From Candidatus Izemoplasmatales bacterium (GTDB taxonomy: Bacteria; Bacillota_I; Bacilli_A; Izemoplasmatales; Hujiaoplasmataceae), in contig JAQUZK010000051.1 in the NCBI GenBank assembly GCA_028691335.1, positions 1-8,303 on the forward strand: a stretch of DNA of 8,303 bases, given 5' to 3'. Below are positions 1 through 6,149 of this stretch, in pieces (positions within the stretch are counted from its first letter, which is position 1; every line of letters starts with the position of its first letter). The position numbers and the translations under genes are program-made. Under the pieces are notes generated by a model. It saw only the letters and a list, made by a program, of their open reading frames with translations. It was not told the DNA's origin and searched no databases.

Positions 1-1968
1 TTAAGTGATTCTAGATTTATCGAAATCGGTATTGTAAATAACAATATCTCTTTTGGATTAACCGAGAACTTTGAAACTCAATACCAAAAAATTAGCTCTA
101 TTGATACTAATCATATAATCGATTTGGCTATTGATTTATCCAAAAGTGAAACATTATCTTTCTATAATGATGACGATTTTTTTCATGTCTTTGCAATTAT
201 TGATCACGACACTGTAGTGGATACATACGGAGGAATTATTTTAAATTATCCAATACTGATATATTTACTTAATATATTAGTGATAATAGGCATATCATAT
301 TTAGCGTGGGTATTAAAAAGCAAAAGCGATAACCGCGTTTTATTAAACGCCAATATGTATTTATCAAATCAAAATCTAAATGGAGTTATTATAACGAATA
401 ACAAGATGGAGATAACTTATGGAAATCAAGCCTTTGAGGAGATATATGGTTACAAGAATTTCGAATATATCGGAAGACAGCCAGGGTCTTTGATTGGTAA
501 AGTTGATAATTCTGTTATTAACACCATAAAAAAAGAAAAAAAGGAGTTCAATACTAATTCCTGGAATATAAGCAAAAAAGGAATCATGATACTCAAAAAT
601 CTTAAAATTAAACCCGAAACAGATACTTTTGGGCAAGTAAAACACTACTTGACAGTTTATTCTGATCCAAATATTGATTTTGATTATTTGGCATTCATGT
701 CACAAAATGAATCAAGAACAACCTACGAACTATTAGCTAGAGCTTTTGATGGTTTAGACTTCAAAGTAAACTCTAGTTGTGTAATGATTATCCGTCTTTA
801 TAATGAAAAAAGTAAAAAAGTATTTGGAACTTCTTCTAAAGAAAGATTTAATAGCTATGGTTTTGCAGAATTCTTAAAAGAACATCTTGGACCCAAATTC
901 AAGATTTCTATACCTAAAGAAACTTATACTATTATCTACACGAATTTAAACAAGTTAGAACTTGAGTTTCAAGAGCTAATCGATTCAATTGATTCATTAA
1001 TCGACAAATATAAACAACTTCCAAATGTTAATGCAGCTCTTGAATATAACTTTGGTGTCGCAAAAGCTGATAATAAATCAGAAACCAAAGCTGACTTAAT
1101 TTCAAACGCATTTATCGCTTTGCAGATGAGTAAATTACAGAAAAACATAAAACATTTAATTTATACTGAAGAAGTTGAAAAAGTAATTAAAAAGGAAAAG
1201 CTTATTTTCGATCAATTAGAGTATGCTTTTAACAACGATGAATTCTATCTACAATATCAGATTCAAAAAGATATTAAAAACAGTAAGTATGTTGGAGTTG
1301 AAGCTTTACTTAGATGGGATAGTTCTATTTTGGGTAATGTATCTCCCGTAGAGTTTATAAAAGTAATTGAAAATAGTTTCTTTATCAATAGATTGAGTAT
1401 TATGGTTTTAGGAAAAGTAATCAAGGACTTTACTCCTTATATTGATTTAGTCAATGAAAACTTTAGAATTTCTATAAACCTTACCTATTTTGATTTTTTC
1501 AATGATACCATTATTAATTCCCTAGTTAATCTAATTGAAAAAAGCCCTTTCTCTCCGAAGAACTTTTCTTTCGAAATTACTGAAAGCGGCTATATTGAGA
1601 ACAAAGATAAAACTAATGAAATAATTGATTATCTACATTCAAAAGGGATTATTGTCGCAATAGATGACTTTGGAACTGGATTCTCCTCATTAGAAGTTTT
1701 GAAAAGTTTAAATGTTGATAAAATAAAGATTGATCGATCATTTATTAAAGACTATCCAATATCAGATGATGGAGTTATGTTTAAAATCATTGCTAACCTG
1801 GTTAAAACATTAGGTTTTAGTTCTATTGTTGAGGGTGCTGAAACAAAAGAACAAATAGATCTTATTATCAAAAATGGCATTATTGAAGTGCAAGGTTACT
1901 TTGTATCTAAACCGCTATATATAGAAAACCTGGTTAAAAAATATCTTAATACAAAATCGGACTTCTAA
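1..1968 (+). CDS. Membrane-bound PAS-GGDEF(degenerate)-EAL cyclic-di-GMP phosphodiesterase, 5' end missing
   Basis: Probably hydrolyses cyclic-di-GMP to pGpG at the inner face of the membrane, in response to an outside signal and a PAS input. The frame is open from base 1, so the gene starts before the window; the TTG at 124 is not a credible start because coding continues upstream of it. Counting from the first codon in the window: an extracytoplasmic segment (about 1-78), one membrane helix (about 81-104), a PAS domain (about 115-225), a GGDEF-like domain without the GGDEF signature (about 240-390; PKETY stands where the active motif would be), then an EAL domain (about 400-655). EAL catalytic and metal-binding motifs are all visible: EALL at 434-437, Asn at 493, EITE at 525-528, DDFGTG at 555-560, KID at 576-578, EGAET at 611-615, QGY at 631-633. 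I infer an active phosphodiesterase with a non-catalytic GGDEF domain. Its stop codon lies in the loop of a terminator. Confidence 0.93.
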   Translation, partial: LSDSRFIEIGIVNNNISFGLTENFETQYQKISSIDTNHIIDLAIDLSKSETLSFYNDDDFFHVFAIIDHDTVVDTYGGIILNYPILIYLLNILVIIGISYLAWVLKSKSDNRVLLNANMYLSNQNLNGVIITNNKMEITYGNQAFEEIYGYKNFEYIGRQPGSLIGKVDNSVINTIKKEKKEFNTNSWNISKKGIMILKNLKIKPETDTFGQVKHYLTVYSDPNIDFDYLAFMSQNESRTTYELLARAFDGLDFKVNSSCVMIIRLYNEKSKKVFGTSSKERFNSYGFAEFLKEHLGPKFKISIPKETYTIIYTNLNKLELEFQELIDSIDSLIDKYKQLPNVNAALEYNFGVAKADNKSETKADLISNAFIALQMSKLQKNIKHLIYTEEVEKVIKKEKLIFDQLEYAFNNDEFYLQYQIQKDIKNSKYVGVEALLRWDSSILGNVSPVEFIKVIENSFFINRLSIMVLGKVIKDFTPYIDLVNENFRISINLTYFDFFNDTIINSLVNLIEKSPFSPKNFSFEITESGYIENKDKTNEIIDYLHSKGIIVAIDDFGTGFSSLEVLKSLNVDKIKIDRSFIKDYPISDDGVMFKIIANLVKTLGFSSIVEGAETKEQIDLIIKNGIIEVQGYFVSKPLYIENLVKKYLNTKSDF

Positions 1969-1990
1969 AATGAAGTCCGATTCTTTTATT
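1955..1990. terminator. Bidirectional intrinsic terminator between the EAL gene and the nifX-like gene
   Basis: A perfect 11-bp stem (AATCGGACTTC at 1955-1965 with GAAGTCCGATT at 1972-1982) encloses a 6-nt loop and is followed on the + strand by CTTTTATT. The left arm encodes the last residues of the EAL protein, and its TAA stop (1966-1968) is in the loop. Read on the minus strand the same hairpin ends in a short T-rich run, so it can also end the convergent DUF134-nifX transcript, whose last stop is at 2000-2002. Confidence 0.88.
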
Positions 1991-1999
1991 GATTAAGTT

Positions 2000-2344
2000 T
2001 TAATGATGATTCATATGTTCGTCACAAATCGCATCACTTGATTCTAAGGTACCATCTATGTAACATTTCAGAATCTCTTTTGGCTCTCCGTTAACGCCTC
2101 TAATAGCTTGAATTCCTAAAGCTTCTAGATTTGATACAGCTAGAGAACCTAAATTACCTGTTATTAATACATCCACATTGTGTTCTTTAAGAAACTTAGG
2201 TAACATTCCTTTTTGATGTGGTGGATTTTTTACTGTCTCAGTACTTTTAACTTGTTTATTTTCAATATTATGAACATGAAAATAGTCACAATGTCCAAAG
2301 TGTTGAGCGATTTCGTTGTCTTTAATAGCTATTGCTAAACGCAT
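2000..2344 (-). CDS. NifX/NifB-like dinitrogenase iron-molybdenum cofactor family protein
   Basis: A 114-residue protein of the Fe-Mo cofactor biosynthesis-type family (PF02579-like; relatives include NifX, NafY, the C-terminal part of NifB and many small orphan proteins). Family members bind metal clusters or cofactor precursors. Visible features are the N-terminal strand MRLAIAI, the family motif HFGHC (15-19), the stretch DVLITGNLG (58-66) typical of the fold, and a short tail with Cys107, His110, His113 and His114 that looks metal-binding. AGGAGG (2350-2355) lies 5 nt before the ATG. It follows the DUF134 gene after only 12 nt, so the two are almost surely cotranscribed. No nitrogenase genes are present, so I infer a general metal or Fe-S cluster handling role, not nitrogen fixation. 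The actual ligand cannot be told from sequence. Confidence 0.9.
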   Translation of the reverse strand: MRLAIAIKDNEIAQHFGHCDYFHVHNIENKQVKSTETVKNPPHQKGMLPKFLKEHNVDVLITGNLGSLAVSNLEALGIQAIRGVNGEPKEILKCYIDGTLESSDAICDEHMNHH

Positions 2345-2356
2345 AATTTCCTCCTG

Positions 2357-2716
2357 TTAAAAATTTCTTCTTCCTTGTCTTCTTCTTTCTCTTAGTGGTT
2401 CTAAACATTCTTCGCAGTTACCTTCGCAAATAGTAAATTCTCCACCTTCCAATACTATAATTTTGCCATCAACAAAAGATGATGCTATTTTTTTTCTTGC
2501 ATCATTATAGATTCTTTGGACTGTAGTTCTAGCTACTTTCATTTGATCCGCTGCTTCTTCTTGAGTATATCCCAAATAATCAATTAGTCTAATTGTTTCA
2601 AATTCATCAACCATCATAGTGATTCTATCAGTACTATTAGCTCGTTTTCCTTTTGGGCCATATACTAAATACTGGGGATCATGACAAATTACTCTTGGTT
2701 TTGGTGGTCTTGGCAT
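2357..2716 (-). CDS. DUF134 family helix-turn-helix DNA-binding protein
   Basis: A 119-residue protein of the DUF134 family (PF02001), predicted DNA-binding proteins of unproven function often found next to NifX-like genes, as here. The N-terminus MPRPPKPRVI and the segment DEFETIRLIDYLGYTQEEAA are family hallmarks. The helix-turn-helix covers about residues 46-76 and resembles sigma-factor region 4 (TQEEAADQMKVARTTVQRIY). After it comes DGKIIVLEGG, then a Cys-rich piece with Cys97, Cys101 and Cys104 (CX3CX2C) plus a lone Cys11, and a very basic tail (RERRRQGRR). AAGGAG lies about 7 nt before the ATG. A near-consensus promoter with a dyad sits directly upstream. I infer a metal- or redox-responsive regulator controlling its own operon. 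Family assignment is firm; function is not. Confidence 0.93.
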   Translation of the reverse strand: MPRPPKPRVICHDPQYLVYGPKGKRANSTDRITMMVDEFETIRLIDYLGYTQEEAADQMKVARTTVQRIYNDARKKIASSFVDGKIIVLEGGEFTICEGNCEECLEPLRERRRQGRRNF

Positions 2717-2734
2717 AAATAACTCCTTTTAAAT

Positions 2735-2763
2735 ATTTTAGCTTATTTATAAGCATATGTCAA
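2735..2763 (-). promoter_or_regulatory. Promoter of the DUF134-nifX operon with an operator-like dyad in the spacer
   Basis: On the minus strand there is a perfect -35 TTGACA (2763-2758), a 17-nt spacer and a -10 TAAAAT (2740-2735). The spacer holds an inverted repeat, GCTTAT-AA-ATAAGC (2754-2741), filling most of the space between the two boxes, where a bound repressor would block RNA polymerase. The -35 begins 2 nt after the transporter stop codon, so the promoter is squeezed into the 49-nt gap. I see no terminator between the transporter gene and this promoter, so readthrough from upstream is also possible. Confidence 0.8.
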
Positions 2764-2765
2764 TA

Positions 2766-4412
2766 TCAGACAATTACCTCTACATCATCTGATTTTTTTA
2801 ATCTTAACCGAATTTCCTCAACTATTTTATCATAGTATTCTTCAGAAATTATAAATTTTTTCTTAAAAATTATAAATGATAGAATAATTAATATGATTGG
2901 GATAAAAGTTATCGAAATTCTTAACCCTAATTTCATTCCGTCTGTAGCACGATCTTTAAAAGCATAATCGGCTGCATCATTAATAATCATTTCTTCGATT
3001 CCGTCATTATCGTTATCCTTAAACTCAACCACTTCTAAAGCATCATATATTGCAGCTTTTCTTTCTTGTTCAATATCGAGTTCATCTAAAATAGATGTTC
3101 TTAGAGATATATTGTTTTTATATTCTATTTGTTCAGTTATAGTCATTGTATCAAAATAATTCTTCTGAGCTTCTAACTCAGAAACATTTTGACTTAAAAC
3201 ATAGATACCAAATATTATTAAAACTAAAGTCATAACACCTTGTTGAACAGCACTAGATAACTTAACAACAAAAGGTCTTAACGAAAACAAAATCGCTTCA
3301 TTTCTCTTTCCTGTTTTATATTCGTTATACTCAATTGTGTTAGTCATATTAATAATTATCGTCATATAAATTATCGCTTGTCCTCCAAAAGCTAAGGCTC
3401 CGAAGAAACAAACGGTAATTAGATTAACAGGAATAAACTTTATATAACCCATCAACATAAACATTACATATCCAATGATAATAAGAATTACTCCAAAAGT
3501 CATTAATTGTTTTCTAGTAAATTTTTTAGCCAACATAGCATAGAAACTTTGAACTAAAATAGTTACAACTCCAAATGTAGCCACAAAAATTAAAACCATT
3601 GACCCATCATATCCTAATTCTATATAAAAGAAGTTGTATCCTAAAGCAACTAATATTCCACTGCCAACAGTATATAAGAATAAAGCTAAAGTAACCCAAA
3701 GTAACTGATCATTATTTTTTATAGATAAGTACATTTGTTTTAGAGTAACTTTTTCTTCTTCGTGCGGATTAATATTCCTTGGTTCTTTAACACCGAAAAC
3801 TGTTAAGGCAGTACACAATAAAAAGAATAATACAAAAGTTATAGAAATTATACGATAGCCTTGTACTGCATTCCCGACAGTGAAGAAACTTACTATTGCG
3901 TTAGCAGCGAAAGCTCCTACAGCGGCGAATACAACAACCATTGAGGCTATCTCATCTCTTTTTTTCTTCGTTCTTGATAAATTTGGTAGAAGCGACCAAT
4001 AGGGTATATCATTCAATGTCCAAGCTATTTCCCAAACAAAGTATATTATCGCAAAGAAGATTACGAACCCTGTCCCAGAAGGTCTTAGGTTAAACATCAA
4101 TAATACCGTTATGCTTGTAAGCACAGCACCAATAATAATCCAAGGTTTAAACTTTCCAATTTTAGTTTTAGTGTTTTCAACTATACTTCCCATGATTGGA
4201 TCATTGATTCCATCCCAAATTCTACCTAAAACTAAAATAATACTAATAGCTGAAAATTGTCCTGGAGTTAATCCTAAACCAGAAAACTGAATGTATGTCA
4301 TTAAGAATGTAGCGACTAAAACATACATCATATCTCGGCCTATACCACTAACACTATAAGTCCATTTATTGCGCAAATAATACTTGTCTTCCGTTAATTT
4401 AATTTCTTCCAT
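2766..4412 (-). CDS. GPH-family (MelB/XynP-like) MFS sugar cation symporter with an extracytoplasmic insert
   Basis: A 548-residue inner-membrane transporter of the glycoside-pentoside-hexuronide:cation symporter family, which imports sugars, glycosides or uronides with Na+ or H+. Family signs: GRIWDGINDPIMG (63-75) at the end of helix 2, KTKIGKFKPW (82-91) in the first cytoplasmic loop, NDIPYWSLLPNLS (134-146) in helix 4, and NTIEYNEYKTGKRNEA (358-373) before helix 11. Twelve hydrophobic helices can be placed, from about residue 28 to 517. It is some 80-90 residues longer than typical members because of a charged insert (about 407-495) between helices 11 and 12, on the outer face by family topology, containing DNDNDG (466-471). 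GGAGGG lies 4 nt before the ATG. No glycosidase or sugar kinase is adjacent, so the substrate cannot be inferred. The stop is TGA. Confidence 0.92.
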   Translation of the reverse strand: MEEIKLTEDKYYLRNKWTYSVSGIGRDMMYVLVATFLMTYIQFSGLGLTPGQFSAISIILVLGRIWDGINDPIMGSIVENTKTKIGKFKPWIIIGAVLTSITVLLMFNLRPSGTGFVIFFAIIYFVWEIAWTLNDIPYWSLLPNLSRTKKKRDEIASMVVVFAAVGAFAANAIVSFFTVGNAVQGYRIISITFVLFFLLCTALTVFGVKEPRNINPHEEEKVTLKQMYLSIKNNDQLLWVTLALFLYTVGSGILVALGYNFFYIELGYDGSMVLIFVATFGVVTILVQSFYAMLAKKFTRKQLMTFGVILIIIGYVMFMLMGYIKFIPVNLITVCFFGALAFGGQAIIYMTIIINMTNTIEYNEYKTGKRNEAILFSLRPFVVKLSSAVQQGVMTLVLIIFGIYVLSQNVSELEAQKNYFDTMTITEQIEYKNNISLRTSILDELDIEQERKAAIYDALEVVEFKDNDNDGIEEMIINDAADYAFKDRATDGMKLGLRISITFIPIILIILSFIIFKKKFIISEEYYDKIVEEIRLRLKKSDDVEVIV

Positions 4413-4441
4413 TTTTCCCTCCGAAAATACATATTAATATA

Positions 4442-4470
4442 ATTATAGCAGTTTTTTAAGATTAAAAAAC
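4442..4470 (-). promoter_or_regulatory. Extended -10 promoter of the transporter gene with an AT-rich dyad
   Basis: On the minus strand TGCTATAAT (4450-4442) is a perfect extended -10 element, placed 29 nt before the ATG. No good -35 is seen, which extended -10 promoters tolerate. Directly upstream is a perfect inverted repeat with 9-bp arms, GTTTTTTAA (4451-4459) and TTAAAAAAC (4462-4470), separated by 2 nt. It covers about -16 to -35 relative to the predicted start, a classical repressor position. The regulator is not in the window. Confidence 0.7.
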
Positions 4471-4476
4471 ATTCCA

Positions 4477-4505
4477 TTAGGAATTTTGTATATTTATAGT
4501 ATAAT
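4477..4505 (+). promoter_or_regulatory. Probable promoter of the thioredoxin-like gene
   Basis: A perfect -10 TATAAT lies at 4500-4505; 17 nt upstream is a weak -35, TTAGGA (4477-4482, three of six matches). The predicted start near 4512 would give a leader of about 50-80 nt depending on the start codon used. It is divergent from the transporter promoter, with the two -10 boxes about 52 nt apart. Confidence 0.55.
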
Positions 4506-4549
4506 ACTCTTTGATAAATAATCTAGTTAAAGTATATAGAAGGGAGATT

Positions 4550-4578
4550 TAATTAAACCATCTTGGATGATTTAATTA
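4550..4578 (+). promoter_or_regulatory. Leader hairpin between Shine-Dalgarno and ATG of the thioredoxin-like gene
   Basis: Arms TAATTAAACCATC (4550-4562) and GATGATTTAATTA (4566-4578) pair over 13 positions with one C-A mismatch and a TTG triloop. The Shine-Dalgarno AGGGAG (4541-4546) lies just before it and the ATG (4590) 11 nt after it. Folding would shorten the effective Shine-Dalgarno-to-ATG distance from 43 to about 14 nt. Apart from the loop-closing pairs the stem is mostly A-U, so its stability is moderate at best. It could instead be a DNA operator. Confidence 0.45.
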
Positions 4579-4589
4579 TAGTTTATATA

Positions 4590-4898
4590 ATGCAAACCAT
4601 TAAATCTTACGAAGAATTTTTAAACATAATTAAAGCAGAAATGTCAGTTGTTATTGCTAAAACTAAATCATGCGTTGTTTGTAAACCCATATCTGAAAAA
4701 TTACAGGCTTTTATGATTGATTATCCTCAAATACCAGTATTTCAGGTATATCTTGAAGATGTAGAGATGTTTCAAGGTCAACAACTTGTTTTTACCGTAC
4801 CAACAATAATAGTTTACAGCAATGAAAAAGAGATATTGAGAGAATCTAGATTTATAGATTTTGATAAACTATCAAGACTTTTTAACTTATATTTTTAA
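4590..4898 (+). CDS. Small thioredoxin-like protein
   Basis: From the ATG at 4590 the product is 102 residues, the normal size of a free cytoplasmic thioredoxin, with no signal peptide. The redox motif is SCVVCKP (Cys28 and Cys31), following strand VVIAKTK as in Trx folds; the conserved cis-proline is in TVPT (Pro71). CVVC differs from the classical CGPC, so this is a divergent thioredoxin family protein of the type common in Firmicutes, probably a disulfide reductase of unknown partner. An in-frame TTG at 4563 would add nine mainly hydrophobic residues (MDDLIIVYI), 16 nt after AGGGAG (4541-4546); I prefer ATG because it fits the family's N-terminus, although no Shine-Dalgarno lies directly before it. 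It is monocistronic, between a divergent transporter and a convergent methyltransferase gene. Confidence 0.85.
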   Translation: MQTIKSYEEFLNIIKAEMSVVIAKTKSCVVCKPISEKLQAFMIDYPQIPVFQVYLEDVEMFQGQQLVFTVPTIIVYSNEKEILRESRFIDFDKLSRLFNLYF

Positions 4899-4932
4899 AA
4901 ATAGCGACTCAAATTAGTCGCTATTTTTTTTA
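4897..4932. terminator. Bidirectional intrinsic terminator between the thioredoxin-like gene and rlmL-like gene
   Basis: A perfect 13-bp stem (AAAAATAGCGACT at 4897-4909 with AGTCGCTATTTTT at 4916-4928) with a 6-nt loop is followed by more T residues, up to 4932, on the + strand. It begins at the end of the thioredoxin stop codon. The loop and right arm contain the TAA stop of the convergent methyltransferase gene (4916-4914 on the minus strand). On that strand it also ends in a T run, so one hairpin serves both genes, whose coding regions are only 15 nt apart. Confidence 0.92.
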
Positions 4933-6056
4933 GGATTTTCTCCATAGAATTGATAATACATTGTTTCAATTCTACCGTTATATAGTTTTCTCTTTCTATC
5001 TGCTTTTCTATTAAAATTAACCTCAAAGTCCTTATCCGATGTAATAACATACATTGACCATGTTTTTAAGTTAGATAATTTTTTTGCCATTTGTTGGTAA
5101 AGTTTTGTTACTTCTTCTTTTTCAGAAAGCCTTTCTCCGTATGGAGGATTTGTGATTAATATCGAATAATCTTCTTGAAATTTCAAGTCATTGAAATCTT
5201 TAACTTCAAAGGTGATTGAATCAGCAACACCGGCTTCATCCGCGTTATTTTGTGCAGCAATAATGTTTTCTTCAGATATGTCATAACAATGTATTTTAAG
5301 ATATGTATCATTATCTATAGCTTTATAAGCCTCTCTAGTAACTTCTAAATAACTAGACTCATCTATCAACGGCCAAGTCTTGAAAGCAAAATCTCTAGAT
5401 AAACCAGGAGCTATATTTTTCGCCATAAGTGCAGCTTCAATAGCAATTGTCCCAGACCCACAAAATGGATCTATTAGGGTTCTATCTTTATTCCAAAAAC
5501 TCAAACTAACTAGTGCAGCCGCTAAAGTTTCCTTTAAAGGAGCAGTAACAGCATTTGTTCTATATCCTCTTTTATGTAAAGCAACTCCAGATGTATCTAT
5601 TGTTAATGTCGCGATGTCCTTTAAGATTGACACTTTAACATTAAAAACAGGTCCATCTTCAGGAAACCATTGAATTTTGTATATCTTTTTCAATTTTTCC
5701 ACAATTGCTTTTTTTACAATTGCTTGAGAGTCAGAAATAGAGAATAAAGTTGACTTAACTGATTGTCCATCAACTGGAAATCTTCCGTTTTCTGGAATAT
5801 ATTCGCTCCAGTCAATTTTAACGGTGTTATCAAATAACTCATCAAAAGTGACAGCTTTAAATTCCGCTACTTTTAAAAGAACTCTATCAGCACATCTTAG
5901 CCAGAGGTTAGCTTTTACTATTCCCTTTATGTCAGATAAAAAAGTAACTTTTCCATTCTCCGTAGAAACAACTTCAAATCCTAAGTCAATCAACTCTCTT
6001 TTAACAATTGCTTCAAGTCCAAATGTAGTTGTAGCAATTAATTGATATTTTTTCAT
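4914..6056 (-). CDS. rlmL: THUMP-domain 23S rRNA (guanine-N2) methyltransferase, RlmL/YpsC type
   Basis: A 380-residue cytoplasmic RNA methyltransferase of the COG0116 family. The Escherichia coli RlmL N-terminal half methylates G2445 of 23S rRNA with S-adenosylmethionine; the short Firmicutes form is usually called YpsC or RlmL. Domains: an N-terminal ferredoxin-like/THUMP RNA-binding part (about 1-160), then a Rossmann methyltransferase (about 165-375). Motifs: HKRGYR (161-166) at the junction, DPFCGSGT (196-203) for cofactor binding, ITNPPYGERL (301-310) with the N-P-P-Y catalytic motif of N-methylating enzymes. Length matches the single-activity form, without the RlmK part found in E. coli. 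The start has AAAGAGATGAT ending 4 nt before the ATG, matching 9 of 11 bases of the full Shine-Dalgarno. The exact target base is inferred from the family, not visible here. Confidence 0.92.
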   Translation of the reverse strand: MKKYQLIATTTFGLEAIVKRELIDLGFEVVSTENGKVTFLSDIKGIVKANLWLRCADRVLLKVAEFKAVTFDELFDNTVKIDWSEYIPENGRFPVDGQSVKSTLFSISDSQAIVKKAIVEKLKKIYKIQWFPEDGPVFNVKVSILKDIATLTIDTSGVALHKRGYRTNAVTAPLKETLAAALVSLSFWNKDRTLIDPFCGSGTIAIEAALMAKNIAPGLSRDFAFKTWPLIDESSYLEVTREAYKAIDNDTYLKIHCYDISEENIIAAQNNADEAGVADSITFEVKDFNDLKFQEDYSILITNPPYGERLSEKEEVTKLYQQMAKKLSNLKTWSMYVITSDKDFEVNFNRKADRKRKLYNGRIETMYYQFYGENPKKNSD

Positions 6057-6079
6057 TTAATCATCTCTTTTCTCATTAT

Positions 6080-6108
6080 ATTATAACAATATTGAGTACT
6101 TATAACAA
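6080..6108 (-). promoter_or_regulatory. Promoter of the rlmL-like gene
   Basis: On the minus strand: -35 TTGTTA (6108-6103, four of six), a 17-nt spacer and -10 TATAAT (6085-6080), overlapping a second TATAAT at 6080-6075. The 9-mer TTGTTATAA occurs twice 19 nt apart, once starting with the -35 and once running into the -10. The promoter lies just downstream of the osmC terminator, so the gene is probably transcribed on its own. Confidence 0.72.
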
Positions 6109-6109
6109 G

Positions 6110-6141
6110 AAAAAACCCTTTATCAAAAAGATAAAAGGTTT
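6110..6141 (-). terminator. Intrinsic terminator of the osmC-like gene
   Basis: On the minus strand AAACCTTTTATC (6141-6130) pairs with GATAAAGGGTTT (6124-6113) over 12 positions, including one G-U wobble, around a TTTTT loop, and leads into a run of six T (6115-6110). It begins 8 nt after the osmC stop codon. On the + strand the wobble becomes a C-A mismatch, so it is directional. Confidence 0.85.
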
Positions 6142-6149
6142 ATATCTCG

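Noticed and set aside
124..126. TTG as the start codon of the EAL protein
   Set aside because: The same frame is open back to base 1 and the upstream residues continue the extracytoplasmic domain; the gene is simply cut by the window edge.
376..645. 89-codon open frame on the minus strand inside the EAL gene
   Set aside because: It is antisense to the PAS domain region of a clear gene, has no recognisable motif and no supporting ribosome site.
2000..2344. Nitrogen fixation role suggested by the NifX-like protein
   Set aside because: No nif structural or assembly genes are nearby, and small orphan members of this family are widespread in organisms that do not fix nitrogen.
4546..4578. Direct repeat GATTTAATTA at 4546-4555 and 4569-4578
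   Set aside because: It is a by-product of the inverted repeat at 4550-4578, whose outer part TAATTA is self-complementary.
5380..5673. 97-codon open frame on the plus strand inside the rlmL-like gene
   Set aside because: Shadow of the methyltransferase gene; low-complexity composition and no ribosome site. The same holds for the 73-codon frame at 5824-6045.
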